Below, piece by piece: positions 14,554 to 22,692 of a stretch of DNA of 32,071 nt; the stretch's first letter is position 1, and every line of letters starts with the position of its first letter. The position numbers were made by a program, and so were the translations under genes. Under the pieces are notes generated by a model, which saw only the letters and a program-made list of their open reading frames with translations, was not told the DNA's origin and did no database searches. The stretch is from Nocardioides sp. (GTDB lineage Bacteria; Actinomycetota; Actinomycetes; Propionibacteriales; Nocardioidaceae). The stretch is taken from contig NZ_JAEMSS010000028.1 of NCBI RefSeq assembly GCF_016462705.1, forward strand, positions 1 to 32,071, read 5' to 3'.

Positions 14554-15849
14554 GTGAAGCTACGCAGGACAGGAGTGCTGCTGGCGGCACTCGCGCTCGT
14601 CGCGACCGGTTGTCGCGACAGCGACGACGGTGGCGGCGGTGGCGGCGACGGCGAGATCTCGGCCCCAGGTGTGACCGAGGAGGCCTGCCCCGACGCGGTC
14701 AACGAGGACAACGGCTGCATCTACCTCGGCACGATCTCCGACCTCACCCAGGGGCCGTTCGCGCCGCTCGGCGTGCCGATCACCGAGGCGCAGGAAGCCT
14801 TCTGGGCGAGGGTCAACGAGGAGGGCGGCATCGGTGGCTACGACATCAACGTCACCGAGTACGTCCGAGACAACCTCTACAACCCCCAGACCCACAAGCA
14901 GGTCTACGGCGAGATCGAGGGCGACGTGCTGGCGCTGGCACAGACCCTCGGCTCACCGACGACCCTGGCGATCCTCCCGGACATGGAGCGCGACGAGATG
15001 GTCGGCGCCCCCGCCTCGTGGACCTCGCTGTGGGCCTTCGAGGACGCCATCCTCGAGTCCGGCACCAACTACTGCGTCGAGGGCATGAACGCCGTCGACT
15101 ACATGGTCGCCGAGAAGGACATCTCGTCCGTGATGGCCGTGCACTACCCAGGTGACTACGGAGGCGACGGCGCCGCCGGCGCGGAGATCGCCGCGGAGGC
15201 CAACGGCATCGACTTCACCGGGGTCGAGACCGCACCCGGGCAGGAGGAGCAGGCCGGGGCCATCTCGGCCATCCTCGACGCCAAGCCCGACCTGGTGATC
15301 CTCGGGACGGCGCCGACGGAGACGGCGGTCATCGTGGGCCAGACCGCGGCCCAGGGCTTCACCGGCCAGTTCATCGGCCTCGGGCCGACCTGGAACCCGG
15401 CCCTCCTGGCGACCCCCGCGGCGCCGGCCCTGGAGGCGCTCTACATGCAGTCGGGCTACTGGGGTCCCTACGGCTCCGACACGCCCGGGCACGAGGCGAT
15501 GCGGGAGGCGCTGGGCGAGGTGGAGCAGCCCAACGACGGCTACACGGCCGGCTGGGCCTGGTCCTACCCGCTCAAGGCGGCGCTCGAGGAGTGGCTCGCC
15601 GGCGACTACGACAAGGACCGCGCGGGCCTCCTCGAGGCGGTCCAGTCGCTGGAGACCATCGACTACGAGGGCATGCTGCCGGAGGAGGCCGGCAACCGGA
15701 GCGGCGAGCCGGACGACAACATCTTCCGTGCCTCGGTCCTGAGCAAGGTCGACAAGGCCGCCCCCTCCGGGGTGTCCCTGGTCCAGGACTTCACGGTCGG
15801 GCCGACCGCCGAGGAGCACACCTTCGAGGGGGCCTGCTTCGAGGGCTGA
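14554..15849 (+). CDS. ABC transporter substrate-binding lipoprotein, LivK type
   Basis: This 431-residue protein is the extracellular receptor of the importer. It starts at GTG 14554 behind an excellent ribosome site, AAGGAG at 14540-14545 with 8-base spacing. The N-terminus is a lipoprotein signal with lipobox VATGC, so Cys20 is lipidated and anchors the protein. A Ser/Asp/Gly-rich linker follows. The mature part has a type-I periplasmic-binding fold: YLGTISDLTQGPFAPLGVPITEAQEAFWARVNEEGGIGGYDINV, which is the family's opening. The better ribosome site than the overlapping upstream genes fits the usual need for extra binding protein. The ligand cannot be deduced. The gene ends 6 bases before the convergent histidine kinase. 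Confidence 0.92.
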   Translation: MKLRRTGVLLAALALVATGCRDSDDGGGGGGDGEISAPGVTEEACPDAVNEDNGCIYLGTISDLTQGPFAPLGVPITEAQEAFWARVNEEGGIGGYDINVTEYVRDNLYNPQTHKQVYGEIEGDVLALAQTLGSPTTLAILPDMERDEMVGAPASWTSLWAFEDAILESGTNYCVEGMNAVDYMVAEKDISSVMAVHYPGDYGGDGAAGAEIAAEANGIDFTGVETAPGQEEQAGAISAILDAKPDLVILGTAPTETAVIVGQTAAQGFTGQFIGLGPTWNPALLATPAAPALEALYMQSGYWGPYGSDTPGHEAMREALGEVEQPNDGYTAGWAWSYPLKAALEEWLAGDYDKDRAGLLEAVQSLETIDYEGMLPEEAGNRSGEPDDNIFRASVLSKVDKAAPSGVSLVQDFTVGPTAEEHTFEGACFEG

Positions 15850-15855
15850 CCCCGG

Positions 15856-17646
15856 TCACCCGGGCCGGCCGGACGGTTCGGCGGCCGGCAGCGCGACCCG
15901 GAACGTGCTGCCGGCGCCGAGCTCGGAGGTCAGGTGCAGACGGCCGCCGTGCCGGTCGACGATCCGGGCCACGATGGTGAGGCCGAGACCGGTGCCCGGC
16001 TGGGCGACCGCCTGCGGGTTGCGGGACCGGAAGAACTCGGTGAAGAGCTGCTCCTGGTCCTCGGCCGAGATCCCGATGCCGGTGTCGACGACCTCGAGCA
16101 CGACCTCGTTGTCGACCCGGCTCAGGGACACGGTGACCGAGCCGCCACGGGGGGTGTACTTCACGGCGTTGCCGACCAGGTTGGCCACCACGTGGTCGAG
16201 CTCCGCGGCGTCGCCGAGCACGTGGATGGGCCGTTCGGTGTAGTCCGTCCGGAGCTCCACCCCCCCACTGGTGGCGCTCACCGAGAACATGTCCACGACC
16301 TCGTCCACGATGGCGCCGAGGTCGACCGCCGCCGTGACCAGGGGCGTGTCCGGGTCGCCGACCTTGGCCAGCATCATCAGGTCGTCGACGATGCGGCCGA
16401 GGCGCCGGGCGCCGCGCTCGATCGCGTCGAGGGAGAAGCGGGTGTCCGGCTCCACGGACGCTCCGTCGATCAGCTCCAGGTGGGCGCTGATGGCGGTCAG
16501 CGGGTTCTTGAGCTCGTGGCCCAGGGTCGAGATGAGCTGGCTCTTGTACGTGTCGAGGGCCTGCAGCTCGGACACGAGCTCGCGCTCGCGCTCGAACGTC
16601 CGCGCGTTGAGCACCGCCCGGCCGACGTCCAGCCCGATGTCACGAGCCGCGCTCACCTCCACCGGGGACCACTCGGGGTCGTCCGGTCCCCGGGTCATCA
16701 CCAGGGCACCGACGCACTGCTGGCCGGCGCCGAGGGGGACGAAGAGCATCGACGCGACGTCGATGCTCCTGAGGAAGTCGTAGACCAGGTCACGCGCACG
16801 GGGCGGGAGGAGCGCGTTCTCCTCGCCGACCCGGACCACGTCGACGCTCTGCCGGTGCCACGCGTCGAAGGCGGACGCCTCGGCGATCGACTTGACGTCG
16901 TCGGGGATGTCGATCTCCACGCCCTCGGGTGCCCAGACCCGGCCGCTGCCCGGGCGGCCCACCGCGTCGAAGGTCTGCAGCCAGAGCCCCGCCGCGCCGA
17001 ACCCCTCGGACATCGCCTCGTTGCAGGCGGCGAGGAGCGTCTCCATCGTCAGCTCGGTCGACATGCTGCGGACGATCTCGCGGGCCGCCTCGGCGAGCCG
17101 GACCTGCTCGGCGAGGGCCTCGTGGTCCAGCGCGGCCAGCACGGCCCGGGCCGCCTGGTTGGCGTACTCGTCGAGCAGCCGGCGCTGTTCCCTCCCCGGC
17201 CGCCGGCCGTCGCCCGGCAGGTCGATGGAGAGCATCCCGATGAGGCGGGCCGTGTCGTCGAACAGCGGGGCGACCAGCAGGTCCAGCGGGTGCCAGGCGT
17301 CCTCGGCGTCGAGCGGCTCCACCTCGGGGACCCAGCCCAGGTTGTCGTTGTCCGGGTCGATCCGGTCGTGCGGCAGGAACCGGAACGATCCCCAGTCGTC
17401 GGCACGGGCGATCTCGTGCAGCATGTTGGCGATCGGGGTGCGGGCGCCGGTGAGCTGCTCGCGGGCCTGGTCGCTGCCACTGATCGCCTCGACGACCAGG
17501 TGCGAGCCGCGCACCACGCTGATCGCGGCCACGCCGAAGCCGCCGATGTGGGTGATCGCGTCGGCGATGAGCTGGAAGGCGTCCAGCGACTCCGCGGGAC
17601 GACGTTCCCAGGCGGCGACGGCGTCCGGCGAGGTAGTCAGGCTCAT
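15856..17646 (-). CDS. Soluble GAF-GAF sensor histidine kinase
   Basis: This 596-residue protein has no membrane segment. The start at ATG 17646 follows GGAGAGG, 2 bases upstream on the same strand. The first half looks like two GAF-type sensory domains (about residues 20-180 and 195-350), linked by a helical segment (ALAEQVRLAEAAREIVRSMSTELTMETLLAA). A HisKA dimerisation domain follows with H-box LISTLGHELKNPLTA, phospho-acceptor His377. The ATPase domain has the N-box HVVANLVGNAVKYTPRGG, then VVDTGIGIS, a phenylalanine-rich F-box (LFTEFFRS) and GTGLGLTIV. Kinase motifs are complete, so it should be active. No response regulator gene is adjacent, so it is an orphan kinase here. It is convergent with the ABC operon and divergent from purF, so it may or may not regulate the transporter. 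Confidence 0.9.
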   Translation of the reverse strand: MSLTTSPDAVAAWERRPAESLDAFQLIADAITHIGGFGVAAISVVRGSHLVVEAISGSDQAREQLTGARTPIANMLHEIARADDWGSFRFLPHDRIDPDNDNLGWVPEVEPLDAEDAWHPLDLLVAPLFDDTARLIGMLSIDLPGDGRRPGREQRRLLDEYANQAARAVLAALDHEALAEQVRLAEAAREIVRSMSTELTMETLLAACNEAMSEGFGAAGLWLQTFDAVGRPGSGRVWAPEGVEIDIPDDVKSIAEASAFDAWHRQSVDVVRVGEENALLPPRARDLVYDFLRSIDVASMLFVPLGAGQQCVGALVMTRGPDDPEWSPVEVSAARDIGLDVGRAVLNARTFERERELVSELQALDTYKSQLISTLGHELKNPLTAISAHLELIDGASVEPDTRFSLDAIERGARRLGRIVDDLMMLAKVGDPDTPLVTAAVDLGAIVDEVVDMFSVSATSGGVELRTDYTERPIHVLGDAAELDHVVANLVGNAVKYTPRGGSVTVSLSRVDNEVVLEVVDTGIGISAEDQEQLFTEFFRSRNPQAVAQPGTGLGLTIVARIVDRHGGRLHLTSELGAGSTFRVALPAAEPSGRPG

Positions 17647-17747
17647 GACCTCTCCAGAGTATGCAAGGACCCGGCTCCCGGGGGCGGTTCGACAAAGACG
17701 CACCAGCTCGTTCCGGCGGGGATGCGGGTCCGGTCCCGCGGTTTCCC

Positions 17748-17753
17748 TAGACT
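17748..17753 (+). promoter_or_regulatory. Candidate -10 box of leaderless purF
   Basis: TAGACT lies 7 bases before the GTG start at 17761. No ribosome site exists between them, supporting a leaderless purF transcript. Confidence 0.5.
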
Positions 17754-17760
17754 CATCGGT

Positions 17761-19221
17761 GTGTGTGGGGTCTTCGGCGTCTGGGCGCCGGGCGAGGACG
17801 TGGCCAAGCTGACCTACTTCGGCCTCTACGCCCTGCAGCACCGCGGCCAGGAGTCGGCGGGCATCGCGGTCAGCAACGGCAGGCAGATCCTGGTCTACAA
17901 GGACATGGGCCTGGTCTCGCAGGTCTTCGACGAGACGACGCTCGACTCCTTCCAGGGGCACCTCGCCATCGGGCACGCGCGCTACTCCACGACGGGGGCG
18001 AGCACGTGGAAGAACGCGCAGCCGACGTTCCGTCCGACCGCCGACGGGTCGATCGCCCTCGGGCACAACGGCAACCTCATCAACACCCACGACCTGGCCC
18101 GGATGGTCGACGAGCTGCCCGACCCGGACGGTGAGCTGCCCCTCCACACCCGGGACGTCGAGACCTCCACCAACGACACGGGCCTGGTGACGGCTCTGCT
18201 GGCGCACCACCCGGACACGTCGCTGGAGCAACGGGCCCTCGACGTGCTGCCGGAGCTGGAGGGCGCCTTCTCGTTCGTCTGGATGAACGAGAACACGCTC
18301 TACGCGGCCCGTGACCCGGAGGGCATCCGCCCCCTGGTGCTGGGTCGCCTGGACCGCGGCTGGGTCGTCGCCTCCGAGGACGCCGCCCTGGCCACGGTCG
18401 GTGCCAGCGTGGTCCGGGAGGTCGAGCCCGGTGAGCTGATCGCCATCGACGAGCACGGGCTGCGCTCGCACAGGTTTGCGGAGCCCCGCCGCAAGGGCTG
18501 TGTCTTCGAGTACGTCTACCTCGCCCGTCCGGACGCCACGATCGCGGGCCAGTCGGTGCACGCGGCCCGGGTCGAGATGGGCCGCGAGCTGGCCCGCCAG
18601 TTCCCGGTCGAGGCCGACCTGGTGATGCCGGTCCCGGAGTCGGGAACGCCGGCGGCGGCGGGCTATGCCGAGGAGAGCGGCATCCCGTTCGGGCAGGGGT
18701 TCGTCAAGAACGCCTACGTCGGCCGCACGTTCATCCAGCCCAGCCAGACGCTGCGCCAGCTCGGCATCCGGCTCAAGCTCAACGCCCTCGAGCACATGGT
18801 CCGTGGCAAACGGCTGGTCGTCGTCGACGACTCCATCGTCCGCGGCAACACCCAGCGGGCCCAGGTGCGGATGCTGCGCGAGGCGGGAGCGCTCGAGGTC
18901 CACGTGCGGATCTCGTCGCCGCCGGTCAAGTGGCCGTGCTTCTACGGCATCGACTTCGCCACCCGGGCCGAGCTGATCGCCAACGGGCTCGAGGTCGAGG
19001 AGATCTGCGCCAGCATCGGCGCCGACAGCCTCGGCTACATCTCGCTCGACGGGATGATCGAGGCGACCGGGCAGCCGAGCGACTCGCTGTGCAAGGCCTG
19101 CTTCACCGGCGACTACCCCATCGCGCTCCCCGACGAGAGCCTGCTCGGCAAGCACCTGCTCGAGGCCACCCTCGCCTCGCCCACGCTGGGCCGGGCGCTA
19201 CCCGTCCTGAACAACCCATGA
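17761..19221 (+). CDS. purF: Amidophosphoribosyltransferase (first enzyme of purine synthesis)
   Basis: This 486-residue enzyme transfers the amide nitrogen of glutamine to PRPP, giving phosphoribosylamine. The start is GTG 17761 followed directly by Cys2, the N-terminal nucleophile of the Ntn glutaminase domain after Met removal (CGVFGVW, then LQHRGQESAG and IGHARYSTTG). No long propeptide is present. The PRPP-binding motif is VVVDDSIVRGNT. The four Cys ligands of the 4Fe-4S cluster of Bacillus-type PurF are conserved at positions 247, 393, 444 and 447. A longer upstream open frame exists on this strand but reads through the antisense of the histidine kinase and is not coding. It overlaps purM by ATGA. 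Confidence 0.98.
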   Translation: MCGVFGVWAPGEDVAKLTYFGLYALQHRGQESAGIAVSNGRQILVYKDMGLVSQVFDETTLDSFQGHLAIGHARYSTTGASTWKNAQPTFRPTADGSIALGHNGNLINTHDLARMVDELPDPDGELPLHTRDVETSTNDTGLVTALLAHHPDTSLEQRALDVLPELEGAFSFVWMNENTLYAARDPEGIRPLVLGRLDRGWVVASEDAALATVGASVVREVEPGELIAIDEHGLRSHRFAEPRRKGCVFEYVYLARPDATIAGQSVHAARVEMGRELARQFPVEADLVMPVPESGTPAAAGYAEESGIPFGQGFVKNAYVGRTFIQPSQTLRQLGIRLKLNALEHMVRGKRLVVVDDSIVRGNTQRAQVRMLREAGALEVHVRISSPPVKWPCFYGIDFATRAELIANGLEVEEICASIGADSLGYISLDGMIEATGQPSDSLCKACFTGDYPIALPDESLLGKHLLEATLASPTLGRALPVLNNP

Positions 19222-20303
19222 CCGGCTCTGACTCGGGCGCCTACGCCGAGGCCGGCGTCTCGATCGAGGCCGCCGACCGCGCCGTCGACCTGATGAAGGC
19301 CTGGGTCGAGAAGGCGCGGCGTCCGGAGATGATCGGCGGCATCGGGGGCTTCGCCGGCCTCTTCGACGCGTCCGCGCTCACGTCGTACACGCGTCCGCTG
19401 CTCGCCACGTCGACCGACGGGGTCGGCACCAAGGTCGCGATCGCCCAGGCGATGGACGTGCACGACACCATCGGGTTCGACCTGGTCGGGATGGTCGTCG
19501 ACGACCTGGTCGTCTGCGGCGCCGAGCCGCTCTTCATGACCGACTACATCGCCTGCGGCCGGGTCGTCCCCGAGCGGATCGCGGCCATCGTCAAGGGCAT
19601 CGCCGAGGCCTGCGTGGAGGCGGGCTGCGCCCTGGTCGGCGGCGAGACCGCCGAGCACCCGGGGCTCCTGGGTCCAGACGACTACGACGTCGCGGGGGCG
19701 ACCACCGGTGTGGTCGAGGCCGACGACCTGCTCGGCCCGGCCCTGGTGCGACCCGGCGACGCGGTCCTGGCGATGGCCTCCAGCGGCCTGCACTCCAACG
19801 GCTACTCCCTCGTGCGCCACGTGGTCGCGAAGCTGGGCTGGCAGCTCGACCGCGAGGTCCCCGAGCTGGGCCGGACGCTCGGCGAGGAGCTCCTGGTGCC
19901 GACCCGGATCTACGCCAAGGCGTGCCTGGCACTCGCCCGCGCCGACGCGCTGGAGAGGGGCGTCCACGCGATGGCGCACGTCACGGGTGGCGGTCTGGCG
20001 GCCAACCTGGCCCGGGTGATGCCCGAGGAGCTCACCGCGACGCTGGAGCGCGGGACCTGGACGCCGCCGCCGATCTTCGACGTGCTGCGGCAGGCGGGGA
20101 AGGTCGCGCAGCCGGACCTGGAGGCCACGCTCAACTGCGGCGTCGGGATGGTCGCACTGCTCGATCCGGAGCGCATCGACGCCGCGGTGGAGCTGCTCGA
20201 CGGGTTCGGCATCCACGCCTGGGTGGCCGGCGAGGTGTCGTCGTCGCCGGCGGCCGGCGGGGGCACGGTCAGCCTGGTGGGACAGCACCCGGGCTGGCGC
20301 TGA
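19218..20303 (+). CDS. purM: Phosphoribosylformylglycinamidine cyclo-ligase (AIR synthetase)
   Basis: This 361-residue enzyme closes the imidazole ring of FGAM to give AIR in the fifth step of purine synthesis. Recognisable family segments in order are SYTRPLLATSTDGVGTKVAIA (ATP/Mg-binding), DLVGMVVDDLVVCGAEPLFMTDYIACG, GCALVGGETAEHPG, ASSGLHSNGYSLVRHV, and AHVTGGGLAANLARVMPEELTA. Length is normal. ATG 19218 sits in the purF stop (ATGA), so the two are translated together. The DUF3073 gene follows after 140 bases with its own promoter-like box. Confidence 0.98.
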   Translation: MTGSDSGAYAEAGVSIEAADRAVDLMKAWVEKARRPEMIGGIGGFAGLFDASALTSYTRPLLATSTDGVGTKVAIAQAMDVHDTIGFDLVGMVVDDLVVCGAEPLFMTDYIACGRVVPERIAAIVKGIAEACVEAGCALVGGETAEHPGLLGPDDYDVAGATTGVVEADDLLGPALVRPGDAVLAMASSGLHSNGYSLVRHVVAKLGWQLDREVPELGRTLGEELLVPTRIYAKACLALARADALERGVHAMAHVTGGGLAANLARVMPEELTATLERGTWTPPPIFDVLRQAGKVAQPDLEATLNCGVGMVALLDPERIDAAVELLDGFGIHAWVAGEVSSSPAAGGGTVSLVGQHPGWR

Positions 20304-20343
20304 ACCTCCGGCGAACCCAACTTCTCGGTCTGACTCGCGATAC

Positions 20344-20377
20344 GGGTGTGCGGGAACACCCACCCAGCAGGTAGCGT
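20344..20377 (+). promoter_or_regulatory. Promoter-like region with inverted repeat upstream of DUF3073
   Basis: A 6-base inverted repeat GGGTGT/ACACCC (20344-20349 and 20356-20361, 6-base centre) precedes a -10-like TAGCGT (20372-20377). The predicted transcript has about 60 bases of leader before ATG 20444. The repeat lies where a regulator would cover the -35. Confidence 0.35.
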
Positions 20378-20443
20378 TGTCCTCACGAAGAAACTGATGT
20401 AGTCCGGGAGCCACGGTGCCCCGGCGAGCGTGCGAGGGACCCT

Positions 20444-20626
20444 ATGGGCCGCGGCCGAGCAAAAGCCAAGCAGACGAAGGTCGCTCGCGACCTGAAGTAC
20501 CGCACTCACGAGACTGACTTCAGTGCGTTGGCCAGTGAGCTCCACAAGGAGAGCGACTCCTCCGACGACGTCGACCCCGAGGTCCTCGAGAAGTGGTCGG
20601 ACTACACCGGCCCCTCTCGCGACTGA
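20444..20626 (+). CDS. DUF3073 small acidic/basic protein
   Basis: This 60-residue protein begins MGRGRAKAKQTKVARDLKYRTHETDF and ends in a very acidic stretch (ESDSSDDVDPEVLEKWSDY). This is the standard form of the DUF3073 family, found throughout Actinobacteria, often just downstream of purM. The N-terminal 20 residues are basic and could bind nucleic acid, and the tail is acidic. Function is unknown. GAGGGA at 20431-20436 provides a ribosome site. It is convergent with the dehydrogenase gene, with a hairpin between them. Confidence 0.93.
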   Translation: MGRGRAKAKQTKVARDLKYRTHETDFSALASELHKESDSSDDVDPEVLEKWSDYTGPSRD

Positions 20627-20646
20627 CGCTCGATACGCACCGAGCG
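20627..20646. terminator. Hairpin between convergent DUF3073 and dehydrogenase genes
   Basis: CGCTCG and CGAGCG (6-base perfect arms) enclose an 8-base loop. TGA and TCA of the two stop codons can extend the stem past a small bulge. No T-run follows, so this is a weak or bidirectional terminator candidate. Confidence 0.45.
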
Positions 20647-20648
20647 GG

Positions 20649-21740
20649 TCAGTTCACGTAGATCCCGCGCAACCGTCCGACGTCGCGCATGCGGCGCTCG
20701 GCGAGGCGGTCTGCCGCGACGGCGGGCGGGACGCCGTCCGACGCGCCCAGCTCGAACACCGAGTAGGTCGTGTCGTAGATGCGCCGGGCCCGGAGCTGGG
20801 CCCGTTCGAAGCTGAACCCGGAGGGGTCCAGCTCGTCGGCGACCTGGATGAGTCCGCCGGAGTTGACGCAGTAGTCGGGCGCGTAGTGGATCCCGCGCTC
20901 GGCCAGCGCCTTCTCCACCCCGGGATGGGCCAGCTGGTTGTTGGCGGCGCCGCACACGATCGTCGCCGACAGCTCGTCGACCACCTCGTCGGTCAGGGCA
21001 CCACCGAGGGCGCACGGAGCGTAGACGTCCAGCTGCTCGGCCACCAGCTCCTCGGTGGACCCGACGGCGCGGACCTCGGGGTGCTCGTCACGGACCCGGT
21101 CGAGGGCGGCCGGAGAGACATCGGTGACCACCACGCGGGCGCCCCCGTCGACCAGGTGCGAGACCAGGTGGTGGCCCACCTTGCCCACACCAGCCACGCC
21201 GACGGTCCGGCCCTCCAGCGACGGTGAGCCCCAGGCGAACGCGGCGGCCGCCTGCATCCCCTGCCAGACGCCGTACGCCGTGAGCACCGAGCTGTCGCCC
21301 GCGCCGCCGTGGGCGACCGAGCGGCCGGTGACGTAGGAGCACTCCCGGGCGATGTCGTCCATGTCCGCGGAGAAGGTGCCGACGTCGCACGCGGTGTAGT
21401 AGCGCCCGCCGAGCGACTGGACGAACCGGCCGTAGGCGCGCAGCAGCGCCTCGGACTTGGAGGTCGCCGGGTCACCGATGATCACGGCCTTGCCGCCGCC
21501 GAGGTCGAGCCCGGCGAGCGCGGCCTTGTAGGACATGCCGCGGGAGAGGTCGAGGACGTCGGCGAGCGCGTCGGCGGTCGAGGCGTAGGGATAGAAGCGG
21601 GTGCCGCCGAGCGCGGGGCCGAGAGCCGTCGAGTGGACCGCGATGATCGCACGGAGCCCGGTCGCCGGGTCGTTGCAGAAGACGACCTGCTCGTGGTGGG
21701 CGCCGGCCTCGAAGACGTCGAGGGACTGCAATGAGGTCAT
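20649..21740 (-). CDS. vdh: Valine/leucine dehydrogenase (Glu/Leu/Phe/Val dehydrogenase family)
   Basis: This 363-residue NAD-dependent enzyme deaminates a branched-chain amino acid to its keto acid. The substrate Lys (MSYKAALAG, Lys72) and catalytic Lys ([10 protein letters not shown], Lys84) are present in the spacing of leucine dehydrogenase. The Rossmann loop reads [14 protein letters not shown]. Length fits the valine/leucine branch. The ATG at 21740 is chosen; an upstream in-frame ATG at 21818 adds 26 Pro/His-rich residues unlike the family start. The order purF-purM-DUF3073-vdh is, from memory, the one seen in Streptomyces coelicolor (vdh beside bldC). Here the flanking bldC-like gene is not present. 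The product would feed branched-chain fatty acid primers. Valine versus leucine preference cannot be read, so the symbol is tentative. Confidence 0.9.
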   Translation of the reverse strand: MTSLQSLDVFEAGAHHEQVVFCNDPATGLRAIIAVHSTALGPALGGTRFYPYASTADALADVLDLSRGMSYKAALAGLDLGGGKAVIIGDPATSKSEALLRAYGRFVQSLGGRYYTACDVGTFSADMDDIARECSYVTGRSVAHGGAGDSSVLTAYGVWQGMQAAAAFAWGSPSLEGRTVGVAGVGKVGHHLVSHLVDGGARVVVTDVSPAALDRVRDEHPEVRAVGSTEELVAEQLDVYAPCALGGALTDEVVDELSATIVCGAANNQLAHPGVEKALAERGIHYAPDYCVNSGGLIQVADELDPSGFSFERAQLRARRIYDTTYSVFELGASDGVPPAVAADRLAERRMRDVGRLRGIYVN

Positions 21741-21822
21741 GGGTGGACCCGCTTCCAGGTGTGGGCCACGAGGGTGGTGTGGCGTCTTGTGTGGGCCCGC
21801 AGGGGTGGCGCGGGTCACTGCC

Positions 21823-21828
21823 TAGAGT
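21823..21828 (+). promoter_or_regulatory. Candidate -10 box of the SCO6745-family gene
   Basis: TAGAGT lies 6 bases before ATG 21835, a leaderless-type arrangement. The 94-base divergent gap to the dehydrogenase start holds nothing else that I can name. Confidence 0.5.
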
Positions 21829-21834
21829 AGGCCG

Positions 21835-22692
21835 ATGACTCCGGCTCGGCACCTCTGGACGCTCTTCGAGCCGCTGCACGCCGTCACCTACTTCGCGCCC
21901 GAGCCGCGCGCGGCGTTCGAGGCTGCGGGCTACCGCGGCTTCTGGCGGGGCTACTTCGCCGGCCGGTCCGCCCCGCTCGGGCCGGCCCCGGCGGCGGTGT
22001 CCACGGCGCTCTACGCGGGCTTCGCGCCGTCGATGGTCGAGCGGGCGATCCCGTCGGTCTGGGACCTGGCCCCGCCCGAGGCGGCGCTGAAGGCCCGGCT
22101 CGACGGGTCGGTCGCGGTGCTCGGCCGGCTGCTCGCAGGGTCACCCGGGGTGGAGGAGGCCGCCGACCTGCTCCGCGAGGTCGCCAGCGGCGCCCCGACG
22201 TCCGGCCGTGCGCTCGGCGCCGCCAACGCGGCGCTGCCGTGGCCCGAGGAGCCTCTGGGCGAGCTGTGGCACGCGGCCACCGTCCTGCGCGAGCTCCGCG
22301 GGGACGGGCACGTGCTCGCCCAGCTGGCCGTCGGCCTGGACGGACTGTCGACCATGGTGCTGAGGTGCGGCCACGACATGACCCGGGAGGTCCTCCAGCG
22401 CAACCGCGGGTGGGGTGACCTGGAGTGGGAGATCGCCGCGGAGCGGCTCACCGAGCGTGGCCTGCTCCATCGCGACGGCAGGATCTCGGAGGCCGGCGCG
22501 GCCACCCTGGCCCGCGCCGAGGAGATCACCGACCGGCTCGCCCAGGAGCCGTGGGACGCCCTCGGACCCGATCGCACCGCCCGCTGGGTCGAGCTGGCGA
22601 CGCCGCTCGCGCGGGCGGCTCGGGCCGAGCTCCCCGAGGTGACGCCACTCGGTCTGCCGGACCCTCAGCGCACCAGCGACGTGACGGCGTAG
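21835..22692 (+). CDS. SCO6745-family protein
   Basis: This 285-residue protein begins RHLWTLFEPLHAVTYFAPEPRAAFEAAGYRGFWRGYFAGRSAPLG, which is the recognisable start of the SCO6745 (formerly 'SalK'-like) family in Actinobacteria. The middle has WDLAPPEAALKARLDGSVAV, and the C-terminal third looks like a winged-helix fold (LRELRGDGHVLAQL, then WEIAAERLTERGLLHRDGRISEAG). It is probably a helical regulator or sensor; reported functions are scarce. It has no membrane segment. Its last 28 bases overlap the 3' end of the convergent Ser/Thr kinase gene. Function unknown. Confidence 0.82.
   Translation: MTPARHLWTLFEPLHAVTYFAPEPRAAFEAAGYRGFWRGYFAGRSAPLGPAPAAVSTALYAGFAPSMVERAIPSVWDLAPPEAALKARLDGSVAVLGRLLAGSPGVEEAADLLREVASGAPTSGRALGAANAALPWPEEPLGELWHAATVLRELRGDGHVLAQLAVGLDGLSTMVLRCGHDMTREVLQRNRGWGDLEWEIAAERLTERGLLHRDGRISEAGAATLARAEEITDRLAQEPWDALGPDRTARWVELATPLARAARAELPEVTPLGLPDPQRTSDVTA

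Noticed and set aside
15934-17760. Plus-strand open frame continuing upstream of purF
   Set aside because: It is the antisense of the histidine kinase. PurF needs its catalytic Cys at the N-terminus, which fixes the start at GTG 17761.
17647-19155. Upstream extension of the histidine kinase frame on the minus strand
   Set aside because: It runs opposite purF and has no recognisable domain; the ATG at 17646 has a strong ribosome site and precedes the GAF domains.
20344-20443. Riboswitch or small RNA in the purM-DUF3073 gap
   Set aside because: One short inverted repeat and a -10-like box are visible, but no purine-riboswitch core or other known RNA pattern.
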